Shown here one piece after another: positions 57,524-64,000 of a DNA stretch of 64,000 nt. The DNA is taken from contig NZ_CP120678.1 in NCBI RefSeq assembly GCF_030273445.1, positions 256,401 through 320,400 of the forward strand, written 5' to 3'. Each line of letters begins with the position of its first letter. Positions within the stretch are counted from its first letter, which is position 1. This DNA comes from Selenobaculum gibii (GTDB lineage Bacteria > Bacillota > Negativicutes > ICN-92133). The notes below the pieces were generated by a model. The model saw nothing but the letters and a program-made list of their open reading frames with translations, had not been told where the DNA came from and searched no databases. A program made the translations under genes and the position numbers.

Positions 57524-58087
57524 ATGGTTTATGAAGTAGCTTTATTGGATACAAAAATTTTATTTCTGTTGCAAGAAGAGGTTAGAAATGAATATTTAAC
57601 ACCAGTTTTTAAATTGATTACGCACAGTGGTGATATGGGGATCATTTGGATTATAAGTGCTATCGTATTGTCGATTTATAAAAAAACAAGGACGATTGGC
57701 ATATTGGCATTTATGGCCATGTTGCTATATGCTTTAATAGGGAGTGGATTTTTAAAGAATATTGTTCAGAGAACGCGCCCGTTTGATGCGCTAGATGGAT
57801 TATCTTTATTGACGGGGCGTCCATCAGGATATTCTTTTCCGTCAGGACATACTGGAATTGCATTTGCAGCAGCAGGTATTTATCTGAGGTATCTTCCACT
57901 AAAATATGGAATAGGTGCAATGGTTTTAGCAGGTTTAATAGGATTTTCTCGCCTATATTTGGGGGCACATTATCCAAGTGATGTTATCACTGCTGCTTTT
58001 ATTGGAAGCGTATCGGCGCTTTTGATTATTAAATTGAGTCGATATATAAATGAAAAAACGAATTTTAAATATAATAAAGTGACCTGA
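57524..58087 (+). CDS. PAP2-family membrane phosphatase (undecaprenyl-diphosphatase-like)
   Basis: A 187-residue protein with about five helices and all three PAP2 motifs: KNIVQRTRP near residue 82, PSGHTG near residue 110, and SRLYLGAHYPSD near residue 145. Such enzymes dephosphorylate lipid pyrophosphates such as undecaprenyl-PP (BcrC-like) or phosphatidates. ATG 57524 is preferred; ATG 57512 abuts the GAAGGA site. It is the last gene inside the right end of the element, about 50 bases from attR, and probably cargo. Confidence 0.88.
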   Translation: MVYEVALLDTKILFLLQEEVRNEYLTPVFKLITHSGDMGIIWIISAIVLSIYKKTRTIGILAFMAMLLYALIGSGFLKNIVQRTRPFDALDGLSLLTGRPSGYSFPSGHTGIAFAAAGIYLRYLPLKYGIGAMVLAGLIGFSRLYLGAHYPSDVITAAFIGSVSALLIIKLSRYINEKTNFKYNKVT

Positions 58088-58100
58088 GATAGAGAGTGTG

Positions 58101-58133
58101 TGGAAATGTAAAAATTTTACGTTCCATTTTTTA
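58101..58133 (+). terminator. Terminator just inside the right end of the element
   Basis: TGGAA and GTAAAA pair with TTTTAC and TTCCA (small internal loop), followed by a run of six T residues that also forms part of the attP arm. It stops PAP2 transcripts from reaching the spoIIID 3' half. Confidence 0.65.
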
Positions 58134-58139
58134 TTATCT

Positions 58140-58147
58140 GTACATAA
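58140..58147. other. Right junction core of the spoIIID element (attR)
   Basis: GTACATAA at 58140-58147 within the same CTGTACATAA repeat. Element sequence (ATTTTTTATTATCT) lies to the left and spoIIID sequence (GGATATGATAG) to the right. Exactly 8,323 bases from attL. Confidence 0.8.
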
Positions 58148-58292
58148 GGATATGATAGAAAGATTGCCCATGTTGAATAAAGCTTTGTCGGACAGAGTGA
58201 GAATTGTCTTGGAAAAAAATAAGGCGGAACGCCATATTCGGGGTGGCGAAGCGACGCGAAAGAAATATAAATATTATAAAGAAAATCTTTAA
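58140..58292 (+). pseudogene. spoIIID: 3' part of spoIIID (last 50 codons)
   Basis: The frame from GTA 58140 reads VHKDMIERLPMLNKALSDRV ... HIRGGEATRKKYKYYKENL and stops at 58290-58292. This is the C-terminal half of SpoIIID, including the RGGEAT block and the basic tail. It has no ribosome site or start codon at the right place and cannot be expressed correctly until joined to 49709-49816. The frame matches the left half exactly. mbl follows 119 bases later, the same neighbour as in Bacillus. Confidence 0.9.
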
Positions 58293-58411
58293 TTATAAAG
58301 GATTTAATTGTAAAATGTAGAATAAAGCATGTTGAGTAAAATTTTCTGTAATTGATATTAGAATGCTTTACGATTTTGCTGACTGAATGTAGTTTTGGAA
58401 GGGGATTTTCA

Positions 58412-59440
58412 ATGTTGGGAATGTCAATGGATATTGGTGTGGATTTGGGAACGGCCAATGTTTTGGTTTATATAAAAGGCAAAGGGGTTGTTTTAAACGA
58501 GCCTTCTGTTGTAGCTATTGATAAAGATTCAGATAGGGTTCTTGCTATAGGTGAAGAGGCACGTCGTATGATTGGGCGTACGCCTGGAAATATTGTTGCG
58601 ATCCGTCCGCTTCGTGAAGGGGTTATTGCGGATTATGATACAACGGAAAGTATGCTTCGCCATTTTATTGAAAAAGTTGCGGGAAAAAGCTTTTTGTTTA
58701 AGCCTCGTATTATGGTATGTATTCCATCTGGAGTAACGACTGTTGAAAAACGTGCTGTATTAGAGGCAGCTGTACAAGCGGGCGCGCGTAAAACTTATTT
58801 AATTGAGGAACCGCTTGCAGCAGCTTTAGGAGCTGGGCTTGAAATTTCTGAGCCATATGGTGCGATGGTGGTGGATATCGGTGGTGGAACTACCGATGTT
58901 GCTGTGATTAGCTTGGGTGGAATTGTTATAAGCGATTCGTTAAGAATCGGTGGTGACAAATTTGATGAAGCGATTATTCGTTATGTGAAAAATGAGTATA
59001 ATATCATGATCGGGGAGCGTACGGCAGAGGATATTAAGGTTAATATTGGAGCGGCGATGCGCGATGCCCGTAGTGGTTCGCTCGAGGTACGTGGGCGTGA
59101 TTTATTAACGGGATTGCCAAAAACGATAAAGATGGAAGTAAATGAAACTTGTGAGGCTCTCAATGAACCTGTTAGCCGAATTATCCAATGTGTCAAGAAG
59201 GTGCTTGAAGACACACCACCTGAACTCGCGGCTGATATTATGGATCGTGGTATTGTCATGACGGGTGGGGGCTCAATGCTTTTTGCATTGGATCGCTTAA
59301 TTCAAAAAGAAACAGGAATTCCAACGTATTTAGCAGATGATGCATTGTCTTGTGTTGCGCTTGGAACAGGCAAGGCATTGGATTCCATAGATAAATTGGA
59401 AGATAGTTTAACTACACTGAAAAATACAAGTATAAGATAA
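58412..59440 (+). CDS. mbl: MreB-family rod-shape protein (Mbl)
   Basis: Bacterial actin homologue of 342 residues organising cell-wall elongation. It shows the phosphate-1 motif GVDLGTANVLVYIKGKG at the N terminus, phosphate-2 VVDIGGGTTDVAVISLGG near residue 158, and the adenosine motif MDRGIVMTGGGSML near residue 285. ATG 58412 is 8 bases after GGAAGGGGA; upstream in-frame starts are unsupported. Called Mbl rather than MreB because of the spoIIID-mbl-flhO-flhP order of Bacillus. Confidence 0.93.
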   Translation: MLGMSMDIGVDLGTANVLVYIKGKGVVLNEPSVVAIDKDSDRVLAIGEEARRMIGRTPGNIVAIRPLREGVIADYDTTESMLRHFIEKVAGKSFLFKPRIMVCIPSGVTTVEKRAVLEAAVQAGARKTYLIEEPLAAALGAGLEISEPYGAMVVDIGGGTTDVAVISLGGIVISDSLRIGGDKFDEAIIRYVKNEYNIMIGERTAEDIKVNIGAAMRDARSGSLEVRGRDLLTGLPKTIKMEVNETCEALNEPVSRIIQCVKKVLEDTPPELAADIMDRGIVMTGGGSMLFALDRLIQKETGIPTYLADDALSCVALGTGKALDSIDKLEDSLTTLKNTSIR

Positions 59441-59459
59441 TTCTAGGAGGTGTCTTAAT

Positions 59460-60206
59460 TTGATACGTGGGCTTTATACAGCGGCATCAGGAATGATTAC
59501 AGAGACTACGCGTACGGATGTTATTTCAAATAATTTAGCAAACGTAACCACTACTGGTTATAAAAAAGATGAAACGGTGAGTTCTGAATTTGAACGAGTT
59601 CTAATTCGACGTATCAATGATGGACAAGTAGCACCTCAAATTGGCGAGTTGGGTCGTGGTTCGAAAATTGATGAAATTTATACACAACATGAACAGGGGT
59701 CAACGCAGCAAACAGGGAACACTTTTGACCTTGCGATTGAAGGAAAAGGTTACTTTGTAGTTGATACTCCTCAAGGGACAAGGTATACCCGTAATGGGTC
59801 TTTTAATTTAGCTGAGAATGGACAACTTGTTACGAATGAAGGATTTCCTGTTTTAGCAGAAGGTCGTCCAGTGCAAATTAATGGAAACGGCAATGTAACT
59901 ATTGGCGCCGATGGGCGAATCGCATTGGATAATGAGCAAATTGCAACACTTGATTTTGTTGAGTTCGATGATGATAGAGTTTTGAAAAAAGAAGGTAACA
60001 GCATGTATGTTGCTCCGCAAGGAGAGCGTTCTAGACAAGCTACGGGGAAAATTAGTCAAGGCCAGCTGGAACTGTCAAATGTCAATGTTGTATCAGAGAT
60101 GGTTAAACTGATTAATGCATATCGAGCATATGAAACGAATGCAAAGGCATTGCAATCAGAAGATTCAATGTTAGAAAAAGCAGTGAATGAAGTTGGCAGA
60201 GGATAA
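59460..60206 (+). CDS. flgF: Flagellar basal-body rod protein FlgF (FlhO-like)
   Basis: A 248-residue rod protein. N-terminal rod motif MIRGLYTAASGMITETTRTDVISNNLANVTTTGYKKD, middle domain with FDLAIEGKGYFVVDTPQGTRYTRNGSF, and C-terminal rod motif VNVVSEMVKLINAYRAYETNAKALQSEDSMLEKAV. TTG 59460 follows AGGAGG at 9 bases. It is shorter than FlgG and sits upstream of it, so it is the proximal-rod FlgF. Confidence 0.92.
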   Translation: MIRGLYTAASGMITETTRTDVISNNLANVTTTGYKKDETVSSEFERVLIRRINDGQVAPQIGELGRGSKIDEIYTQHEQGSTQQTGNTFDLAIEGKGYFVVDTPQGTRYTRNGSFNLAENGQLVTNEGFPVLAEGRPVQINGNGNVTIGADGRIALDNEQIATLDFVEFDDDRVLKKEGNSMYVAPQGERSRQATGKISQGQLELSNVNVVSEMVKLINAYRAYETNAKALQSEDSMLEKAVNEVGRG

Positions 60207-60306
60207 TTGTACTTAACATTTTCGTTTATTATTACGATATAATATTGAAAAGTGTTTTAAATTGACTGAATTTGCAAGAAATATTTTTTGATGGGAGTTT
60301 TTTATT

Positions 60307-61095
60307 ATGATGCGTGCATTGTGGACTGCAGCTTCAGGGATGAATGCGCAACAGAGTAACATGGATGTTATTTCTAATAATTTAGCGAACGTAAATACAA
60401 CAGGACATAAAAAACATCGGGCTGAATTTCAGGATTTAATGTATCAAACGCTTCGTCAAGCGGGTGCTGATTCTGGCCCAGATACACAATTGCCTACTGG
60501 CTTACAAATGGGGCATGGCGTTCGTATGGTAGCTACGAATACAATACATACACAAGGAAGTTTTCAAAGCACGGGAAATCCATTGGATGTTGCAATTGAA
60601 GGTGAAGGCTATTTTCAGATTGAGCTGCCTGATGGGACAACAGCATATACGCGAGATGGTTCTTTCAAACGTGATAATACTGGTCGTATGACTACTTCAG
60701 AAGGATACTTATTAACGCCAGAAATTGTAATTCCGGATAATGCTACAGATATTACGATTTCAGGTGAAGGACGCGTTTTTGCGGCTATTCCTGGACAAAA
60801 TGAACCAGAAGAATGTGGACAAATTGAACTTGCTCGTTTTACGAATCCATCTGGGTTGTCGAGCATGGGGAAAAACTTGTATTTGGAAACAGCGGCTTCA
60901 GGAGTGCCCGTTACAGGTAATCCAGGCGAAGACGGTGCTGGTACACTTGTTCAATCGTATTTAGAAATGTCAAATGTGCAAATCGTTGAAGAAATGGTGA
61001 ATATGATTGTTGCGCAACGTGCTTATGAAACAAATTCAAAAGCGATTACAACGTCTGACTCTATGTTAGAAGTAGCAAATGGATTAAAACGGTAG
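60307..61095 (+). CDS. flgG: Flagellar distal rod protein FlgG (FlhP-like)
   Basis: A 262-residue rod protein with MMRALWTAASGMNAQQSNMDVISNNLANVNTTGHKK at the N terminus, the FlgG-specific stretch LPTGLQMGHGVRMVATNTIHTQGSFQSTGNPLDVAIEGEGYF, and C-terminal VQIVEEMVNMIVAQRAYETNSKAITTSDSMLE. The distal rod passes through the P and L rings encoded downstream. GGGAG precedes the ATG; flgA follows after 9 bases. Confidence 0.95.
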   Translation: MMRALWTAASGMNAQQSNMDVISNNLANVNTTGHKKHRAEFQDLMYQTLRQAGADSGPDTQLPTGLQMGHGVRMVATNTIHTQGSFQSTGNPLDVAIEGEGYFQIELPDGTTAYTRDGSFKRDNTGRMTTSEGYLLTPEIVIPDNATDITISGEGRVFAAIPGQNEPEECGQIELARFTNPSGLSSMGKNLYLETAASGVPVTGNPGEDGAGTLVQSYLEMSNVQIVEEMVNMIVAQRAYETNSKAITTSDSMLEVANGLKR

Positions 61096-61104
61096 AGTGA
61101 GATA

Positions 61105-62082
61105 ATGAGAAAAATTTTACTTAGTCTGCTGATTTTACTTGGAATATTACAAGGGTTAGCATGTGCTGAGGAATCTTCGATTACGATTAATGTATATGAT
61201 ACTTGCAATATTAGTGGACCAGATGTTTTATTGGGCGATATCGCAGATATTTTTGGCTACGATAATTCTAGGATAGAACAATTACGAAATTTAAAAGTTG
61301 CAAATGCAGCTGCACCCGGAGAAGATTTAGTCTTAACGAGTGAATTGCTGGGAATAAGGCTTAGTTCAGCTGGGGTGGATTTTTCAGGTATTGCTTGGAA
61401 TATCCCCCCCACTATTAAAATTAAGACAGAATCACAGTTAATATCTGGGGATTCATTGGTGCAAATTGCAAAGAATTTTGTTTATGGTCAAATAGATTTA
61501 TCTTCGTCAGAGCGTATATATACGGTTGAAGCCTCTAATCTTCCGAGAAATTGTTTTTTGCCGTTAGGTGATGTTCAATATAAAGTTGATCTGCCCTATG
61601 GAGTTCGTTATAGTGCACCTACAAATGTGGTCGTTAATATTTATATTAACGGTGCATTTTATACGAAAAGTATGCTTCGTTTACAAGTTACAATGCAGGA
61701 ACCTGTAGTTATGGCAACACGTAGTATTGCGAAAGGTGAAATGCTTACAGCAGGAGATTTGCATTTAGTCACTGTTGATACAAGTCGATTACCAGCAGGG
61801 TATTTAACGAATACGAATGATGCGGTTGGTTTAGTTGCCCGGCGAAATATTAATATAGGGGTTCCGATTACCAAAAGTTTGCTTGATAAAGAAATACTGA
61901 TTAAGCGTTCTGATATGATTAATCTTCTTTCAAAGGTAAATGGTGTAGAAATTGTTGTTCCTGGAATGGCAATGCAAAATGGTCGTGTAGGAGATAGAAT
62001 TCGTGTGAAGAATACGTTGTCTAACAAGATTGTAATGGGACGAGTAATTGATGAAAAAACGGTACAAGTTGGGACTCATTGA
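61105..62082 (+). CDS. flgA: Flagella basal body P-ring formation chaperone FlgA
   Basis: A 325-residue exported protein with a signal peptide (about residues 1-21, cleaving near LACA-EE) and a C-terminal SAF domain (about residues 200-270; TRSIAKGEMLTAGDLHL). FlgA assists periplasmic assembly of FlgI into the P ring. It occurs only in organisms that build rings in a periplasm/outer membrane. It lies directly between flgG and flgH. Confidence 0.9.
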   Translation: MRKILLSLLILLGILQGLACAEESSITINVYDTCNISGPDVLLGDIADIFGYDNSRIEQLRNLKVANAAAPGEDLVLTSELLGIRLSSAGVDFSGIAWNIPPTIKIKTESQLISGDSLVQIAKNFVYGQIDLSSSERIYTVEASNLPRNCFLPLGDVQYKVDLPYGVRYSAPTNVVVNIYINGAFYTKSMLRLQVTMQEPVVMATRSIAKGEMLTAGDLHLVTVDTSRLPAGYLTNTNDAVGLVARRNINIGVPITKSLLDKEILIKRSDMINLLSKVNGVEIVVPGMAMQNGRVGDRIRVKNTLSNKIVMGRVIDEKTVQVGTH

Positions 62083-62098
62083 AGGCAGGTGTAGATAA

Positions 62099-62695
62099 AT
62101 GAAAAAAATGAATAAATTATGTGCAATGCTGATTTTATGCACAGTTATCCTTATGAGTTTTCCACTACAGGTAAATGCGGAGTCCTTATGGGTAGATGAT
62201 TCAAGTGGGCTTAATCTGTTTGCCGATAGAAAAGCACGGTTAGTAGGAGATTCCTTAACGATTATTATTAAAGAAAGTTCTAATGCTTCACGCTCAGGAA
62301 GTAGTAATAATTCTAAATCGGGATCAAATACTTTAGCGGCAGGAACGGGAATTTTTGATTTTTTGGCTGCTGCAAGCGCAAGTGGTGAGGATAAATTTCA
62401 ATCTTCAGGGAAGATTACAAATACGAATACCGTTACAGGAAAAATTACTGTGCAGGTAACGGAAGTTAAGCCTAATGGAAATCTAGTGGTTTCGGGTACA
62501 CAGTCTATTAAACAAAATACCGATTTACATACGATTACGATTACAGGGATTGTGCGTCCTGATGATATTGCAGCAGATAATACTGTATTATCTTCTTATG
62601 TTGCAAATGCAGAAATGAAGTTTGATGGAAAAGGTCCAATTAATGCAAAACAACGTCAAGGTATATTGACGCAGATATTTAATATTTTATTTTAA
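62099..62695 (+). CDS. flgH: Flagellar L-ring protein FlgH
   Basis: A 198-residue secreted protein forming the outer-membrane ring. Family features are SLWVDDSSGLNLFADRKARLVGDSLTIIIKESSNASRSG after the signal peptide, DKFQSSGKITNTNTVTGKITVQVTEV, and the C-terminal SSYVANAEMKFDGKGPINAKQRQGILTQIFNILF. The signal appears to end at VNA-ES with no good lipobox, whereas proteobacterial FlgH is a lipoprotein. Its presence indicates an outer membrane. 16 bases after flgA. Confidence 0.93.
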   Translation: MKKMNKLCAMLILCTVILMSFPLQVNAESLWVDDSSGLNLFADRKARLVGDSLTIIIKESSNASRSGSSNNSKSGSNTLAAGTGIFDFLAAASASGEDKFQSSGKITNTNTVTGKITVQVTEVKPNGNLVVSGTQSIKQNTDLHTITITGIVRPDDIAADNTVLSSYVANAEMKFDGKGPINAKQRQGILTQIFNILF

Positions 62696-62709
62696 TTTTG
62701 GAGGCTATT

Positions 62710-63825
62710 ATGCAAAAAAAGATAGCGACAATCGCATTATTAGTTATCCTCTGTTTTATGACTACAACTGTTTTTGCTGCCTCGACTACAGTGAGTACGA
62801 GAATAAAAGATATTGCTAAAGTACAAGGCGTTCGTTCAAATCAGCTAATTGGTTATGGACTTGTTGTTGGTTTAGCTGGAACTGGAGATTCAAATAAGAC
62901 TTTAGAAACATTACAATCTGTGGGGAATATGTTAAAAGCATTTGGTGTTAGTATAGATTCTTCACAGTTGAAAACGAAAAATGTTGCTGCTGTTATGGTA
63001 ACCGCAAATTTACCGGCATTTGCTAGACCGGGAGATACGATTGATTTAACAATTTCATCTATGGGGGATGCGAAAAGTATCCAAGGTGGTACTTTGTTAC
63101 AGACTCCGCTAAAAGCAGCGAATGGGCAAGTTTATGCTGTAGGACAAGGTGCTGTTTCAACAGGGGGGTTTGCGACTTCTTCTGGAGGTGGTGGTACTAG
63201 CAAGAATTTTACGACAGTAGGACTTTCACCAAATGGTGGAATTGTTGAGCGCGATGTTGAGGCAAAATTAGGCTCCGATGGTACGATTTCCTTATCATTA
63301 GCAAAACCAGATTTTACAACAGCCGCAAGAATTACAAATGCGATTAATTCTAGATTTGGTAATATTGCTGGAGCGAATAATCCTGGTACGGTAAAGATTA
63401 CGGTCCCCTATATGTATCAAAATAATTTAATTGGTTTTGTTGCGGAGCTGGAGGATTTATATGTTACGCCTGATAGTATTGCAAAAGTTGTTGTAAATGA
63501 ACGAACTGGAACGATTGTTATGGGCGGTAATGTTGCAGTAGATGAAGTTGCCATTGCACAAGGTGGTTTAAATGTAAATATAGTGAAAACGACTTCTGTG
63601 AATCAGCCACAACCATTCTCATTGGGGGAAACGATTGTATCGAAGGATACTGACGTACAAGTTACTGAAGATAAGGCACATACGATTGTCCTTTCGGCAA
63701 CGGCAAATGTGAGTGATGTTGTAGGGGCGTTAAATGCAATTGGAGCAACACCACGTGATATCATTTCTATATTACAAGCGATGAAAGCTGCTGGAGCGCT
63801 TCATGCAGATTTAGAGATTATTTAA
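62710..63825 (+). CDS. flgI: Flagellar P-ring protein FlgI
   Basis: A 371-residue periplasmic ring protein. Signal peptide about residues 1-22 (FMTTTVFAAS). It shows RIKDIAKVQGVRSNQLIGYGLVVGLAGTGDS, FARPGDTIDLTISSMGDAKSIQGGTLLQTPLKAANGQVYAVGQG and GTIVMGGNVAVDEVAIAQGGL. ATG 62710 lies 5 bases after GGAGG (62700-62704); a TTG four codons upstream overlaps that site. It assembles around the rod in peptidoglycan with FlgA's help. Confidence 0.96.
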   Translation: MQKKIATIALLVILCFMTTTVFAASTTVSTRIKDIAKVQGVRSNQLIGYGLVVGLAGTGDSNKTLETLQSVGNMLKAFGVSIDSSQLKTKNVAAVMVTANLPAFARPGDTIDLTISSMGDAKSIQGGTLLQTPLKAANGQVYAVGQGAVSTGGFATSSGGGGTSKNFTTVGLSPNGGIVERDVEAKLGSDGTISLSLAKPDFTTAARITNAINSRFGNIAGANNPGTVKITVPYMYQNNLIGFVAELEDLYVTPDSIAKVVVNERTGTIVMGGNVAVDEVAIAQGGLNVNIVKTTSVNQPQPFSLGETIVSKDTDVQVTEDKAHTIVLSATANVSDVVGALNAIGATPRDIISILQAMKAAGALHADLEII

Positions 63826-63843
63826 AATTAGGGGTGAAGCATA

Positions 63844-64000
63844 GTGCAAATTGATGCGATTTCTTCATCGGTAGCGATGAGCGAATATAATAATGCAAAA
63901 TCAAAAAGCAGTACGGATTTTGCCCAACATTTAGAAGAAGCAACAAAAACGGCAAAAGAAAAACAAGATGATAAGAAACTAAAATCGGCTTGTAAGGATT
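63844..64000 (+). CDS. flgJ: Flagellar rod-binding protein FlgJ, N-terminal part (cut by window end)
   Basis: GTG 63844 follows GGGGTGA and the frame stays open to the window end (52 codons). The sequence is hydrophilic and ends in KKLKSACKD, which matches the beginning of the rod-binding domain of FlgJ (commonly LxxACxxFE). Its place after flgI is the usual one for flgJ. Whether a muramidase domain follows cannot be seen. Confidence 0.72.
   Translation, partial: MQIDAISSSVAMSEYNNAKSKSSTDFAQHLEEATKTAKEKQDDKKLKSACKD

Larger units (their letters stand above)
49820..58143. mobile_element. 8,323-bp serine-recombinase intervening element inside spoIIID (skin-like)
   Basis: The element lies between two copies of CTGTACATAA. 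At the left is a 511-residue large serine recombinase preceded by a 46-residue ORF. The rest holds a minus-strand operon (histidine kinase, tctB, tctA, two tctC) and a plus-strand PAP2 phosphatase. Joining the host flanks at the core gives an 86-codon intact spoIIID in frame. Joining the element's ends gives arms ATTTTTTATTATCT and AGATAATATAAAAT (13 of 14 complementary) around GTACATAA, an attP-like dyad. It contains no phage structural genes. Analogous elements split sigK in Bacillus and Clostridioides; excision in the mother cell is inferred. Confidence 0.9.

Noticed and set aside
49709..58292. spoIIID halves explained as simple pseudogene decay or as two unrelated small genes
   Set aside because: Both halves are intact, in the same frame, share the core repeat, and the intervening DNA has a recombinase and an attP-like dyad; decay would not preserve all of these.

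Overview
The window looks like chromosome from an anaerobic, low-GC, endospore-lineage Firmicute with an outer membrane, most likely a Negativicute (Selenomonadales/Sporomusales type). Three things in the sequence support this. The gene order prmC-sua5-mntP-ywlE-ywlG-glyA-upp ... wecA-wecB-atpZ-atpI-atpBEFHAGDC-ywmB-murA-spoIID ... spoIIID-mbl-flgF-flgG follows the Bacillus/Clostridia backbone. The flagellar operon also encodes FlgA, FlgH and FlgI, the outer-membrane (L) and peptidoglycan (P) ring parts found in diderms. A trimeric [FeFe] hydrogenase points to fermentative metabolism. No rRNA, tRNA or CRISPR array was recognised.

Layout. 1-5.1 kb: translation and nucleotide housekeeping (end of prmC, sua5, mntP, arginine phosphatase, ywlG, glyA, upp). 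5.2-10.1 kb: dCMP deaminase, UppP, a membrane GGDEF/EAL protein and a hydroxyacid dehydrogenase. 10.5-20.2 kb: wecA-wecB, then the complete F1Fo ATP synthase operon. 20.3-24.7 kb: ywmB, murA, a class II aldolase, spoIID and a small membrane protein. 24.7-39.2 kb: an island largely devoted to sulfur amino acids (CymR-like regulator and cysK diverging, two PatB-type C-S lyases, a four-gene amino-acid ABC transporter, an IscR-type regulator and metY). It is interspersed with a carbamoylase, pyridoxamine kinase and an MFS exporter. 39.4-48.7 kb: an iron alcohol dehydrogenase, a candidate structured RNA, hydrogenase hydCBA, a K+ channel subunit and a chemoreceptor. 49.1-58.3 kb: a small protein, then spoIIID broken in two by an inserted element. 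58.4-64 kb: mbl and flagellar rod/ring genes flgF-flgG-flgA-flgH-flgI-flgJ (cut by the window end).

The most striking feature is that spoIIID, which encodes a mother-cell sporulation transcription factor, is split. Its first 36 codons lie at 49709-49816 and its last 50 codons at 58140-58292. The 8,323 bp between them carry a large serine recombinase next to the left end, a very small ORF, a tripartite tricarboxylate transporter operon with an orphan histidine kinase, and a PAP2 phosphatase. Both junctions share the 10-bp core CTGTACATAA. Joining them at that core restores an in-frame 86-residue SpoIIID. Joining the element's own ends gives a strongly dyad-symmetric attP-like site centred on the core. 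This has the form of a skin-like, developmentally excised element, here in spoIIID rather than sigK.

Other signals worth attention are: a shared palindromic operator (AAAAC[A/C]TAT-N7-ATA[T/G]GTTTT and variants) just downstream of the -10 box at the sulfur promoters; a 21-codon ORF ending Cys-His-Cys upstream of metY; three loop-free perfect palindromes (34, 44 and 70 bp) that include the stop codons of the genes they terminate; a pair of small paralogous proteins sharing ESKVISKQK; and a tandem 21-residue duplication at the N terminus of ATP synthase subunit a.
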